Assembly: GCA_015178975.1 (NCBI GenBank)
Contig: WHVD01000120.1
Location: 1 to 64,000, forward strand
Source of the DNA: Hysterangium stoloniferum
Lineage: Eukaryota; Basidiomycota; Agaricomycetes; Hysterangiales; Hysterangiaceae
Length of the DNA stretch: 64,000 nucleotides
Reading direction: 5' to 3'
A program made the translations under genes and the position numbers. How positions within the stretch are numbered: position 1 is the first letter of the stretch; the number at the start of each line of letters is the position of its first letter. Positions 19,454-30,760 of this stretch are shown one piece after another. A model generated the notes under the pieces. That model was not told the DNA's origin and made no database searches. It worked only from the letters and a program-made list of their open reading frames with translations.

Positions 19454-20072
19454 TGTTCGGGTGCGACCTTCAAAGTGGGCATCGTGCGAACTAACGTTCC
19501 CGTGCAATTGGAGTTCTAAGCCCTATCTTTTTTATTTATTTTATTTCATGAGCAATGAGTGTATATTCCGGCACCGCGCCGTAAATTTAAATAAATAAGT
19601 AATTATGCTAATAATACTTGAGACTGGTTCCTCACGCATATGCAACAAGTCTCTGTCGACGACACTTTCTACTCGTCCTCACTATACCTTCAGACCCCTC
19701 TGTCAGTCTTCCACACCCTAATGAGACCCACCAGTGCCATCGACCTATTTTTGAAAAAATACATTCTGGTTTGTTTAGGGAATTCTGCCGCCTGCCCATA
19801 ATGATTTGTTCGCTAGCGTCTACTACACTCGGGCCATAATCCCCGCCTAACCACAGTGTTTATAATTGTCATTTTTTTGATCAAGAAGGTATACAAATAG
19901 TGCAGTATTATATTGCAAAAGCTTCGCCGAGGGCCTTGTCATCTTCACATCAATATTATTTAAATACACCATGTCACCAATGGATTTGTTAAGTCTCAAT
20001 GTCTTTGCCATGTCGACTTACAAACGCCTACGGAGTGGATCTTCTGTGCTTTGGAAGACGTCTTTAATACGA
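19454..20072. repeat. Direct repeat, left copy, with F-box-like remnant
   Basis: About 620 bp aligned with 22531-23190 in the same orientation (GTGCGACCTT, GTATATTCCGGCACCGCGCC, AACAAGTCTCTGTCGACGAC and others). Its end contains a short frame with MSPMDLLSLNVFAMSTYKRL-type sequence (19970-20040), resembling the core of fungal F-box domains. It is too short and degraded to be functional. Confidence 0.75.
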
Positions 20073-20230
20073 GGTGTTTGGAATTTGTAGCTTTATTCAA
20101 CATATAACATTATTGCTATTCATGATTTGTGGTAACGAAGCATTAGAGTGGCTTGAATTTTGTTGGATATATCCTGGAACTCTGAACTACTCCGCATCCA
20201 TTGAAAGAGAAAAAATTTATGTTCTGTCAT

Positions 20231-21660
20231 TTAAATGTGTGCCTCCACTAGCAGACTAAGTCGTGCCAGGATATATACCAAGGGTGTACATGCTAATACC
20301 AGCACCTCCGCTAAAACATTATCATCCGAATCTCCTATCGCACCCAAATCTTCTATCGCACCCAAAAATGCCAGTAGGGCAATGACAAGGCTGGGGATGG
20401 TAGTCACCAGAACAGAGCAAACGCGCCAAAGGAGCAATTCTGGGTTCGTTGGGAACTGGTAACGCCAACCAACGCAATGCATGGCTCCAAATACTGTTGC
20501 CAGAACCGAGAATATCGTGGTTCTCCGGCGCTCATTATCTGGGTCTCCTGCAAACGCGTATAATGTAGGTACCCGCATTTGTTCTTCTTGGAACATTTCG
20601 TTGCATTCCAAAAAATCATCGAATCGCAACCAAATAGCTGTGCCCGGCGAGCGAAATAAGATAATCCATGGAATCATGAACCAGGGTTCCTGCTTGAGAA
20701 GCCTCAATTTCCTTGAAGCCCAATATTTCATCCGGCGAACGCTGTCACAGAACTGGATCCAATGTCTCTTTAACCATGCTGACCACAATGTATCTAGAGA
20801 ACATGTAGGTTTAGAGGGTTTGTACTGGCGAATATAGAATTTGCTAGCTTACTAGTATCTGAGGATGCGTCAAGGTTGGTGGGATCTTTGGGGGTTTCCA
20901 ACAGATAGACCGGTACTGGGCATCGAATGTCCAAAGGCTTGTCCCACCACAGGAAGTACATTACCCCATTGAGAGTGGCGAATGCGAGGGTTACAAGCTC
21001 CATCTGTGTCGTATCTAGTCCTTTCACCTTCCTGGCAACACACTGAATGATAAACCATGTTGTTTGAGCAATGACAAGCCCTTTTGACAAGGCGTCCCCC
21101 TTGCTACGATCCCAGATTTCTGCCCTGCTAATCGCCGGAAAATCTATTCTTCTCTCTCCAAGCAGCTTCTCAAGCTGTTCAGGAGTTAATGTACCTTTGG
21201 CATCTTGTCCCTCGAACAGCATAAACCCCCCATTTGGATGAAGTGACCGTGGGTCACCGTCCATTTTAGATCTGGTTTCAACACAATTGGTAACAAAAAT
21301 ATTCTAAAGGTTGACTATAGAAGACATACGTGGATATTTTCTTTTCAGACACCTGGCACCGTTCCACTGTCTCATCGCCCAATATATGACAGCCTCAGGC
21401 GCGATAATCGCCCAAAACATGAGTTCCATCCGCCTCAACACGACACTCAACGACGCTTCATTGGGTTCTGGAATATTCGGATGGACTGACACCCAAGAGC
21501 ATGCAAATATGGTGGCAAGGCAGCTCCAAGTGATATCCCAAACGGTTCGTTGATCGAGACAGGTACATGGGTCGGCGGTTCCATCTCTGGAAAGGATTGG
21601 AAGTGGAGAGGCATGTGTGAAGAAATGTGGGAGGTACACAAACGTCAGTAAGAGTAACAT
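20231..21660 (-). pseudogene. Agaricomycete multi-pass membrane protein with signal peptide; one-base frameshift
   Basis: Exon 1 (21660 to about 21332) encodes a signal peptide (MLLLLTFVYLPHFFTHA), a Cys pair and two helices. The GTATGT donor is followed by an acceptor near 21272. Exon 2 (to about 20865) contains the well-conserved DRSKGDALSKGLVIAQTTWF and MYFLWWDKPLDIRCPVP segments; a GTAAGC donor and a second intron lead to exon 3, which ends at 20231 and holds RVPTLYAF and the MHCVGWRYQFPT helix. The family is common in mushroom genomes and has no known function. Exon 2 starts in the frame WTVTHGHFIQMGG and then continues one base off in FMLFEGQ; the change lies in a run of six G at about 21232-21237. 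This is a frameshift or a sequencing error. Confidence 0.75.
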
Positions 21661-22530
21661 GAAATTCTCCAGAGGGAGAGTGTGTGTGTCTAAGAAGGCT
21701 TGGGTGCCACGGGGAGATGCGCTATGAGGACTATAATAACCTCAAGAAATCGATGATCATCACGCTCCTCAATTGGATGGCCCTGAGGGAGTAATGTGAC
21801 GTGTGAAAGAGTCGCAAAATCGTGATCGTTTTATTGCTATCGCCCACGTGGATGAGAACGAGACAGACTTATCAGAAATGATGTGATCAGGTTGTCAACG
21901 ATGTCACTTCAAGTTCTCAGTGATAATTTAATCTCCATAATAGGCAGGACGATGGCCATGTTTGATACTCTGAAGGAGCCTAAGTCATAGTCTACTAGTT
22001 GATCGTTGATGTCACATCTGTCGATGGGATTGATGAAAATCATGTGTTAGGAAAACGAGTGTTGAAGGTAGGTGAGTCAGTATATCTCGAAAAGACTGAA
22101 TGAGGGTCAATAGTGTTCAATCTCCTCTCAAAATGTACTTTTATATACACGTAGTGTAGCCAGTGAATCTCTCAGCGAACGTTTTATCGCTGAGTGTAAG
22201 TGATCGGTTGTTGCCTCATTGCGAAGAAACTGATTATATGTATTTAGTACTTAAATTGTCTTTAGGTATTGTACAATATAGCGAACGTTTTATCGCTGAG
22301 ATACTTAAAATTGTCTTTAATATGATACTGCTACATACCTCCTGTGCTACATTGCTACCTCCTGTGCTACACTGCTACCGTCGGTCGAGGTTGCCCCTCT
22401 TTCAAAGACTCGAGCAGTGGTGCATCCCAGCTTGATATTGTTGGAATATTTGGATAAAAGCCGTTGAGGCGCGCGTTGTTTTGTTGACAGGTCACGGCAA
22501 GCGCACTGTTGGATTACTGCGGTTATGTTT
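21661..22530. other. Upstream region with repeated hairpin
   Basis: No gene seen. The word GCGAACGTTTTATCGCTGAG occurs at about 22178-22197 and 22280-22299. The first copy is inside a perfect 8-bp stem (CTCAGCGA/TCGCTGAG, 8-nt loop). A short tandem repeat of CTACCTCCTGTGCTACA lies near 22336-22380. Confidence 0.5.
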
Positions 22531-23190
22531 TTGTTCGGGTGCGACCTTGAAAGTGGGCTTCGTGCGAACGACAGTATCGTACCGTTTTCGTGCAATTGGA
22601 GATCTAGCCCCTATCTTTTTTATTTATTTTATTTCATGAGCAATGAATGTATATTCCGGCACCGCGCCGTAAATTTAAATAAATAAGTATTAGTGCTAAT
22701 AATACTTGAAACTGGATCCTCACGCATTTGCAACAAGTCTCTGTCGACGACACTTTGTGTTACATTCAATGTCTTCCCCGCACGATAGAAGTACTCGCCT
22801 TCACTATACCTTCACCTCATCCAGACCCCTCTTAAGTCTCCCTACCACACCCTAAGGAGACCCACCGGTAGCCATCGACCTATTTTTGAAAAAATTCATT
22901 CTGGTTTGTTTAGGGAATTCTGCCGCTTGCCCATGATGATTTGGTCGCTAGCGCCTACTACACCCGGGCCATAATCCCCGTCTATTGTCGTTTTTTCAAA
23001 AAAAAGTATAAAAATAGTGCAGTATTATATTGCAAAAGCTTCGCCGAAGGCTTTGTCGTCTTCACATCAATATTATCCAAATACACCATGTCACCAATGG
23101 ATTTGTCAAGCCTCAATGTCTTTGCCATGTCGACTTACAAACGCCTACGGAGTGGATCTTCTGTGCCTTGGCAAAGGTACTTAATACGTG
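22531..23190. repeat. Direct repeat, right copy, with F-box-like remnant
   Basis: Copy of 19454-20072 located 3.08 kb downstream. It contains 30-40 bp absent from the left copy (near 22757-22800), so the left copy has a deletion or this copy an insertion. The F-box-like piece at about 23085-23160 (SPMDLSSLNVFAMSTYKRLR) is slightly longer here. The two copies bracket the membrane-protein gene. Confidence 0.75.
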
Positions 23191-23715
23191 CCAAAGGCTT
23201 CGTGACGTTGCGATTGACTCGACATCTTTTTGATTAGAAGTTGAAACCCAAGCATGCCGTTTGTTTTTTCCTTGTGGAAAAATATGTAATTGAGTGATTT
23301 GAAAGCTGAATTGAAATACCATTGTAATACAGGAGCATCAAGAGAAACTGGCACCATTCATGTGCCTTGACACTGTCTGTACTTTGAAACTTGAATTCTT
23401 CTCCGCACCTCTACTTATTATAGTCAAATTAGTCTCTGCTCATATCTGCTGAAATATATGACTGTCCTGATCCATGGCAGTCATTACTGATAAAATGTAT
23501 GGACGTTTCTTCTCACAGCAGTCTAAGACTGACGTACCCTATCTCGTCTTAACTTTTTCGGAAACTTCCGTGAACGTAGTGCCATTGGCACAAGGGATGA
23601 CCTAGGGACCTTTGCCAGTCAGTAACGATATCGCGTCACTGAATCGCGTTGCAATGCATATGGTTGCTTCATAAAAAGGCCCAAGTCAACCGTCCCCTAC
23701 TCGCCCGTTCACAGC
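23191..23715. other. Intergenic region upstream of the lectin/PI-PLC gene
   Basis: No gene seen. CATAAAAAGG near 23669 is a plausible TATA-like element about 45 bp before the ATG at 23716. Confidence 0.4.
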
Positions 23716-25667
23716 ATGCTCGCATTCCAGGAAATCGCGCCCGGAACCGCTATCGCAGCCACTTGTTTGACCTCAACGGACATACGCATATACTTTCAAG
23801 ATGCGGGCGACGGTGTCCGAGAACTCTACTATTCATCGTCAGGGTGGTCGAGTGGCGACGGATACAGCGCCAAGTTTCAGTCTATGCCCCATTCGCCTAT
23901 TGCAGTTGCGGAATGGTACGACGGCACTGTAAGTGACTCCTTAGCCTTTTCCTTTTCAAATGAGATAATTGACGTCATCGTCGTTGGATCCGACTTTTGA
24001 TAGAGGTATATCCGCCTCTACACTCTCGACAAAGAGAATAATCTGACTGAGCACTGTATGGACGGGCAAGGCTGGTACAGTGGTTACCTGAGCTCCAACA
24101 AGCTCAAGGCTGCGCCATATTCAAAGATTTCCGCCTTTAAATGGGAAACGTACCTCCGCGTCTACTACCAAAAGAGCGACAACGACATCCAAGAGCTCTG
24201 TCCTGCGAGTCCTCAATGGACAAACGGTCAGACTATGCCGAGAGTCAGTAACGAGCACCCCCTTCCGGGCACAGATATCACTAGCCTTTGTTTGGATTGG
24301 GGCAAGATCCGTGTATACTACCAGGGGGCCGACAACTACATCTGGGAAGCCAAAGATGATAATGGCTGGTCCGTTCAAAAAGAGTCTATTTACGCTAAGA
24401 AGTATTCTCCATTGGCCGCTATTACGTGGACGGACTCCACTGGCGTTTGTTCTTTCCTTGGCACCACATCTCATCAAATCCACTAATTTCGCCTTCATTC
24501 TTTTAGAGACGTATTCGATTGTACGGTCTAGACGATAAAAATCAAATCGTGGAGTGGTGCAAGGACGGGGACGCAACACAATTTTCCATCGGAAATCTGA
24601 CTGTTCAGTATATCCAGGCCGCTCCGAATTCCAAACTGTCCGCAATATATTGGGACTCAAAAATTCGAATCTATTTTCACTCAGACAGTAACACCATGCA
24701 AGAGTGGTGTAACGACCTTGGGAGTAATTGGTGCAAGGGATTCACATACCACTCACACACCATGACGAATTACAAATCCTGGATGAATGATTTGAGGACG
24801 CAGATTGGGTCGAAGAAGTTGCGCGAAGTCGCTCTCCCTGGAACTCATGACTCGGGCACATATGGCATCATGCCTGATTCTCCCGTTGGCATGGACTGGC
24901 CTTCCTGGGCTGTCTATCTTGACGCCTTGCCCGTCGCTAAACTCGTCATGGCACTTTGGGCAGTCAGTCAAGGCAGTAATTTTGCTGCGCAACTGGCGTC
25001 CGGTATTCGCTACTTCGATCTGCGTGTGCAGGGAGGCTCTCTGAACTTTGTTCATGGACTGGTCGGGTCCCCGATAACAGAGCTGTTGGACCAGCTGAAT
25101 GACTTCCTGTCACAATCGGAGAGTAATAAGGAAATTGTTCTTCTCGACTTCAACCACTTCTATAACATGACACCCACGACGCATAAGCAGCTTGTCGAGA
25201 AGCTGAAAGCCAAATTTGGAAACAAGTTGGCCCCGGAATCGCTCGGAACGGACGTCACAGTCAACAAACTCTGGGAGAGCACGTATCGCATTATCGTGTT
25301 GTACAATGATAGTGACACGGTCTCTTCCCATAACTGTCTGTGGTCCCAAACGAAAATCAGCTCACCTTGGCCCAACACGCAAGACATAACTACTCTATTC
25401 ATAACTCTTCAAAACGAGGTTGTGAAGGCCAAATCTACCTTCTTCGTACTACAAGGTGTTTTGACTCCAAATGCAGAGATTATCGCGGCAGGTTTGATTC
25501 CATTGACTGCTAATCCCAGTTCCCTTTTCGCTCTGGCCATCCCGGTTAATGCCTACTTAATATCATATCTAACATCAGATGAGTGGAAGAACAAGGGCAT
25601 TAATATTGTCATCTGCGACTGGGCCAATAGCAGCTACGTAGATGCGGTGATAAAGTTGAATACGTAA
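23716..25667 (+). CDS. Fucolectin-like propeller fused to a PI-PLC X domain
   Basis: Three exons: 23716-23928, 24004-24444 and 24507-25667, all phase 0, giving 604 residues. Intron 1 has GTAAGT; intron 2 has the weaker donor GTTTGT and a TTTTAG acceptor. Residues 1-290 contain repeats of the IRIYFQD...ELYY...GW type, as in the six-bladed fungal fucose-specific lectins; at least five blades are visible. Residues 300-604 form a PI-PLC X domain: VALPGTHDSGT (first catalytic His, about 330), IRYFDLRV, NFVHGL (second His, about 400) and EIVLLDFNHF. This resembles the PLCXD group, with no Y or C2 domain. I see no signal peptide. A plausible role is a secreted or surface enzyme guided to fucosylated glycans, but that is inference. 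Confidence 0.88.
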
Positions 25668-26859
25668 GGTTGACAGACAAATGTGCAGCCCCACTTGTAA
25701 ATCCAGATAGCTTCTAATAAAGGCCAATAGGTGCTCATTTTGTATTAACCGGAAATAGTCCAGCTGGAAACCAAACGAATCACCCATCTCACTCTGTATA
25801 TATTCTGATCATTCAATTCCATATTTCATGAATACTCTTTTGCTTTCAGTCTCTCTCATTCATGATGGCCACGATGTCTTCACGAATATCCAGGAATATC
25901 CAAATGATTTTTTGAGGCACCCTATAGATGTCTAACACAATTTTCTCAATTTATGCCTAAGTATTTACCTTAATCACAGTTCCACAGCCAATTAAGATAC
26001 CCTCTCTTCCACTGGAGCGACACCTCAACAGGAAGTCCCCCACCTTTCCAACTCATGGAAAAACTACTGAACTTGTGCAATATTGCGTGATAACGTAGTT
26101 CGACGCGTTGTTTTGAAGTGAAGGATCCTACATAAGGTTCGCCATTCGCTGCCCGAGAGCAGCGCCATTGACATTCCCCAGTGATGACAAGTTCACCACG
26201 ATTCTGACCATTTAACCAGCTGTACGTCACTATAACACACTCGAAAAGCGCGTCGAAACTTTTGAAATGTCAGAGACCTACCTGAAATCGTGAATTTTGG
26301 TATAGTACTCTTTAGGCCCTGCCCGGCCCCTCCAGCCTCATGTGCTGGAATTCTCTGAGACCGATTATGTAATAACTAAAAATGTTTTTGCAGTGTTCTA
26401 TCGACCAAGCTTTTCCTAAACCATGAACAAAAGCCATAATCCGAGCAAAATTCCACAAACACCTACTCTCACTTGTGCACTGCACTGTTGTTCAATGAAC
26501 GCGGGAAAGGGTTCAGAGTCCGTTTCGAGTCTCACGGGTCCTAAAAGTAAAAAGTAAACTCTTAATCGCTACTATCCCTTACAACATTACTTACCAGTCT
26601 TGAGATTGGATTGAACCCACCTGTCATTTATGATCAACCAGGCTCCTGTACTCATATATTTTAAAGTGAGCAAAATATTACTATAATCATCCTTTAAAGG
26701 ACTGAAGTTTAGACATCCCCTCATGATCTTTGACCATGGCTATTCATTCTCCACCTGGGACTATCGCAGATGCACCAGGAACGATCTGTGGTCCATTAAG
26801 AAATCAGGCATCTCCATGATCAGATTTAAACTCGCGATTGTATGATTACCATTAGGAAG
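25668..26859. other. No supported gene
   Basis: 25884-25924 contains a Tc1-like terminus (CCAAATGATTTTTTGAGGCA, then CCC and TATA), probably a remnant of an element end. The rest shows only short frames without motifs. Confidence 0.4.
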
Positions 26860-27440
26860 AGTACCGCTCCTGGAGCAAATCAAATTACATGTGCTTGAGA
26901 ATACTGGCCAGATGGTTCCATGCTTATGGATACCTAGAGAGGAAGGGTAAGGCAAAATGGCAGCCATGTACGGCTTACGCCTCGTTGCACTCGCTTTCCA
27001 TACACGGGAGAAGGCCGCAACAGAAATGCGAAGACATCATAAGTTTGATCACAATGCCATGGGGCCTATCTGGGTGATCGTCACTCCTCGTCACATGCTT
27101 CAATGACATTTGATGTGTAACATTTATTGCTTGGAACTCTTTTTTTTGTCTCGATTGTATCCATTGGAGCCGGACAGTATATAAAGTCATGGATATGGTA
27201 TTGCAGGCCTCAAAGACACCTCTATAGAGGTCCCCAGACAAATTTGCCAAAATGCCTATGTTTTTATCAACGAGTTCAAAAATCCTCTCAAGGTACATGA
27301 AAATCGTGCAAAGAAGTGATAGTTATCCTATTTTGATGAGGGATTTCCCGCGGACAGCATTTACTATTGCATATTAACTGTGGCATCACGACCACACAAT
27401 GAGCCTCATGTCTGTTAAACGATTTTCTGTTAACGCTTTC
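26860..27440. repeat. Dispersed block, copy 2
   Basis: Aligned with 13095-13700 over most of its length, including CTCTATAGAGGT, GCATATTGAACACTGTGGCA (here slightly shortened) and the end GATTTTCTGTTAACGCT. Directly after it comes the copied NFKBIL1-like fragment, as the fragment directly precedes copy 1 at 12930. Extent and order differ between copies. Confidence 0.7.
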
Positions 27441-27560
27441 CCACTTTCACCGTACTGTATTCAACCATTTGCACTCAACTCCCCGTCAATGACCACCACG
27501 AACGCTCGGTTCTTTGGATACCACTCAAACACTTCCGCTGATTCTTCTGTAACTCGAAAA
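27440..27560 (+). pseudogene. Second copied 5' fragment of the NFKBIL1-like gene
   Basis: CACCGTACTGTATTCAACCA and the following CCCGTCAATGACCACCACGA match 16005-16060 of the large gene. The predicted start reads MTTTNARFFGYHSNTSADSS and stops soon after. It is a fragment with many substitutions, older than a recent duplication. Confidence 0.65.
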
Positions 27561-27997
27561 TGAAGCATTTCGGTATGCTACAGAGCAGATGGTGCAGATG
27601 TGTACCTAAGAGGGGTTAAAAAGGGTCTCAAATGCAATTGTCAGTAGACCCAAGATACAAGGAACCATTCCCACACCACTTCTCATCTTTCCACATGCCA
27701 GATGGAGTAGACATCAATGGTTTTATAGATAGTAATTATGAGTAACAAGCCTTCCCAGTAGGAACTGTAAAATTGATAATTGCATTACACAAAGTCGCCT
27801 GAACCCTATGATTGAAATTAGATTGATAACTCGCAGTAAAACATTTATTCATGACAGATCGGGGATCACTGCTCTCGCTTGAGTTATACGGGTGATATAT
27901 TCTGGAAACAGATTTATGTATCCTGTGTCGCACTTTGAAGTAGTGACTGGTAACATCGCATCGCAATACATGAGGCCAACAGGACAGGTGTGATAAA
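27561..27997. other. No gene seen
   Basis: Sequence downstream of the kinase-like gene. No motif-bearing frame. Confidence 0.35.
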
Positions 27998-30466
27998 TCA
28001 ACTTTCAAATAGACATTTTGGGATGTCCCTCATGGCAGCTCGCGCCTTTGGGTCCATCTTCCAACATAGCTGGCAGATCGACCATATCCCATCCGTCATG
28101 TCAGGCGCATCTTCACGAGAAGGGATTATGCCTTTTGTGATAGGAATTATTACAGCCACATCATTACTGGTGGATGCGTACGGTCGCCTCCCACTAAGTA
28201 TTTCCTTTAAAATGGTCAAGGGATACTGCATCGTTGTCGATAGTGGACGTACAAGTACCGTCGTTCCGAACGCCCAAACGTCACTTTTCTCATCACGTCT
28301 CGCGCCAGTCACGGTGAGGATCTCTGGAGACATCCACCTCAACGAACCACCTAAAACATTCACATCTTCCACTACATCGCTATCATCCAATATTTTAGAT
28401 TGTCCGAAGCCAGCCAGGCGGAGAATGCCTTCATCTGAGACCAATATATTGCCCTGCTGGTAAATCAACACACTCCGACCTACTCACAGAGTGTAAACAT
28501 ACGGCACGAATATCGCCATGGCTGATAGCTAGATCCCTACCATGTAAAAATACAAGACCATCAATGATGCCTGTAACATATAATGAAAATGAATCAATAG
28601 CTTAGAAATTCTGCACTCTGATGAGTGAACACGAACCAGAGGTAGTCGATTTATCTCTGGGTGGTTCGCAATATGACTCGACAAATTACCTTGAGACAGC
28701 CACGGAGAGATCAAAGCCGGTAATTCGGACAGTGAACTCGGAGTAAAATCATAGCAAAACCCGAAGCACGACAGTATATTAGGATGGTCGAGTGAAGATC
28801 AACCATACAAAGTATTCTCGCCATAATCGCTATAATTTACATATCGCAGTGCTTAGACCGTATAAATCATATTCATGCGACATTTACTTACCTTCAGCAA
28901 TTTATCTCTGGCTATACGCATGGCGTCGAATCCCCTTCTAACCTTAATGGCAACCAATTCTTTATTTATGTGCCCAGTCCATATGTCTGCGAAACCGCCA
29001 CCTGTAACTGGGTAGTTGCCGTGACGTGTTATCAAACCATCAAGACAAAAAGGTGATTCTTGAAAAGGTATGGGATGAGGCTGGAATCACCGGCGTTTCA
29101 AGGAATATATTTAGTCCTCCGGGGTCTAGGGTCTCGCCCAACGGTGGGACTGAGGGGGGTTTAGGGGAGTCTTCGTTCTCGCCATCCGATGGGCCTTCTG
29201 ATCCACTAGCCGAGTCAAATGAAGTTGCGAGTAGATGTGGTACGGTCGGAATGTCATCCGATTGTGATCTGTTAATTGTTCCTTACTAACGGTTCGTTAC
29301 CTCGGGATGAAAATCATTACGAACGCTTCAGCCCAAGCAGATACATTTCGTACACTTGATGGCTCCCCTAGATACTTGCGTAAAGCTGCCACTTGCAAGA
29401 TAGTACGTGTGCTCCGAGGAAGGAAGCGTGCTGCGTCTTTTCTAGAAATAAAACATTAATATGGGAAACATGCAAAAAGCTTGTTGCATACCCTTTTATA
29501 CTCCATATGAGGTCAACAGACAGCTTGAGCCATTTAGGGAGGTCAGAGCGATGTCTCGGGGAGTGTTCCAATCGCTCTGCCCAACCGTCCATACCCCTCA
29601 GCACGGCATTTACTAGGAAGTAATTCCTTCTGTATCTTGATAGGTTAGCCTACGTCTTGTGCAAGGGTCTGATAAATCCAGTCCGAGAATCTCAACAAGG
29701 TCCACTGTGCCCTCTAGCAGTCTCACCGCAGGCGTAAGCTTGTTCCGTTCTTCAACCCAGAAAGGAGGCAGGTGGAGTATACCACCAAGATACCTAATAG
29801 CTATTATTCTTGGAACATCTCTGGTGTTTAATATACTGCTCGAATTGAGAAAATCTGTCTTCCCCGTTTTAACAATTACTTGTACTGACTCTGCAGCGAT
29901 CCTTATCAAACTTTCAACTATGCCCTCTGAGTGATCGAAGAAACTCCCGAATTCATCTGGCCTGACTTTTTCTACGATGACAGTGACGTTTAAATCTTTT
30001 TCGCCAATGCACGAAGCTGCAAGTTGGCGAAAGAGTTTCCAACCATCGTCCATGAAATCCTCATCGTTACGCTTCCATAAAATCTCTGGTTGGATCCTCA
30101 TAACAGATAAATCACGGCAAAAGACACGTCTTAGACCAGGATAGCAGGTAACCATTCGCACTATATCCTTAAATGCTTTAAACTGAGTCTTGAAAGTCTT
30201 CGATCTGACAATAACTTCCGTCGTCAGCCCCAACGACCAAACGCAATTCTGACGTCCACTCACGGTGAAGCATAGTCCCTAAGACTATCACAGTAATGAT
30301 CCAGCTTGTCAATGTCCCAATCCCATCTAGGACACCCCGAGGATGGCTGCCGTCTGTAATTTACTTCAAGATCGTATAGATCGCACAATCGCTTGAGTTT
30401 TTGATCTGTCGCAATGCCGAAGGCTTCCTCAATCCCCTTTGTCGGAAATTCGGGACCTTTTCCCAT
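27998..30466 (-). CDS. Protein-kinase-like gene with N-terminal helical region; DFG altered
   Basis: Multi-exon on the - strand. From the 5' end: GIEEAFGIATDQKLKRLCDL and a DYASP end (30466-30260), a long helical region (30263-29613), a further exon ending GMDGWAERLEH...IWSIKG (about 29600-29500), an acidic Pro-rich linker (29240-29090), then the kinase. N-lobe at 29035-28890: glycine-rich PVTGGGFADIWTG and VAIK lysine. Catalytic loop about 28530-28445: SHGDIRA then GNILV across an intron. The usual DFG reads AGFG, so the metal-binding Asp is replaced. SLRWMSPEIL and KSDVWAFGT follow; the last intron is 28204-28252 by my reading, and the stop is at 27998. Such kinase genes are highly expanded in some Agaricomycetes. 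The junction between linker and N-lobe is unclear, so one exon or a frameshift is unresolved. The start may lie slightly upstream. Confidence 0.68.
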
Positions 30467-30539
30467 TTTGGCAGCCAGCTTTCCAAAAGAATAGTCGATT
30501 TTGTGTGCAGCCCATTCGTATCCTTGACCAATAATGGAG

Positions 30540-30760
30540 CTTGGACCTGCGGTTCGTCTGTGCAGGGGGTAGAACCGCTCCTGGAACAGATCGGATTATG
30601 AGTGCTTGAGAATACTGGCTAGAGGGTTCAATGCTCATGGATATCAAGAGAGGAAGGTGAAGCAAAACGACGGCCGTGTACGGCTTACGCCTCGTTGCAT
30701 CCGTTTCCCATACGGCAGAAGGCTACACAGCAGTGCGAAGAAGACAGTGCTAAGTTTGAC
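30540..30760. repeat. Dispersed block, copy 3 (short)
   Basis: Aligned with 13055-13235 and 26860-27035: CGCTCCTGGAACAGATCGGA, GCTTGAGAATACTGGC, ACGGCTTACGCCTCGTTGCA. It lies directly upstream of the kinase-like gene, the same relation as in copy 1, where the truncated kinase N-terminus is nearby. Confidence 0.7.

Noticed and set aside
25884-25924. Complete Tc1 or MITE at this site
   Set aside because: Only one terminus-like word is seen; I find no matching second end within 2 kb.
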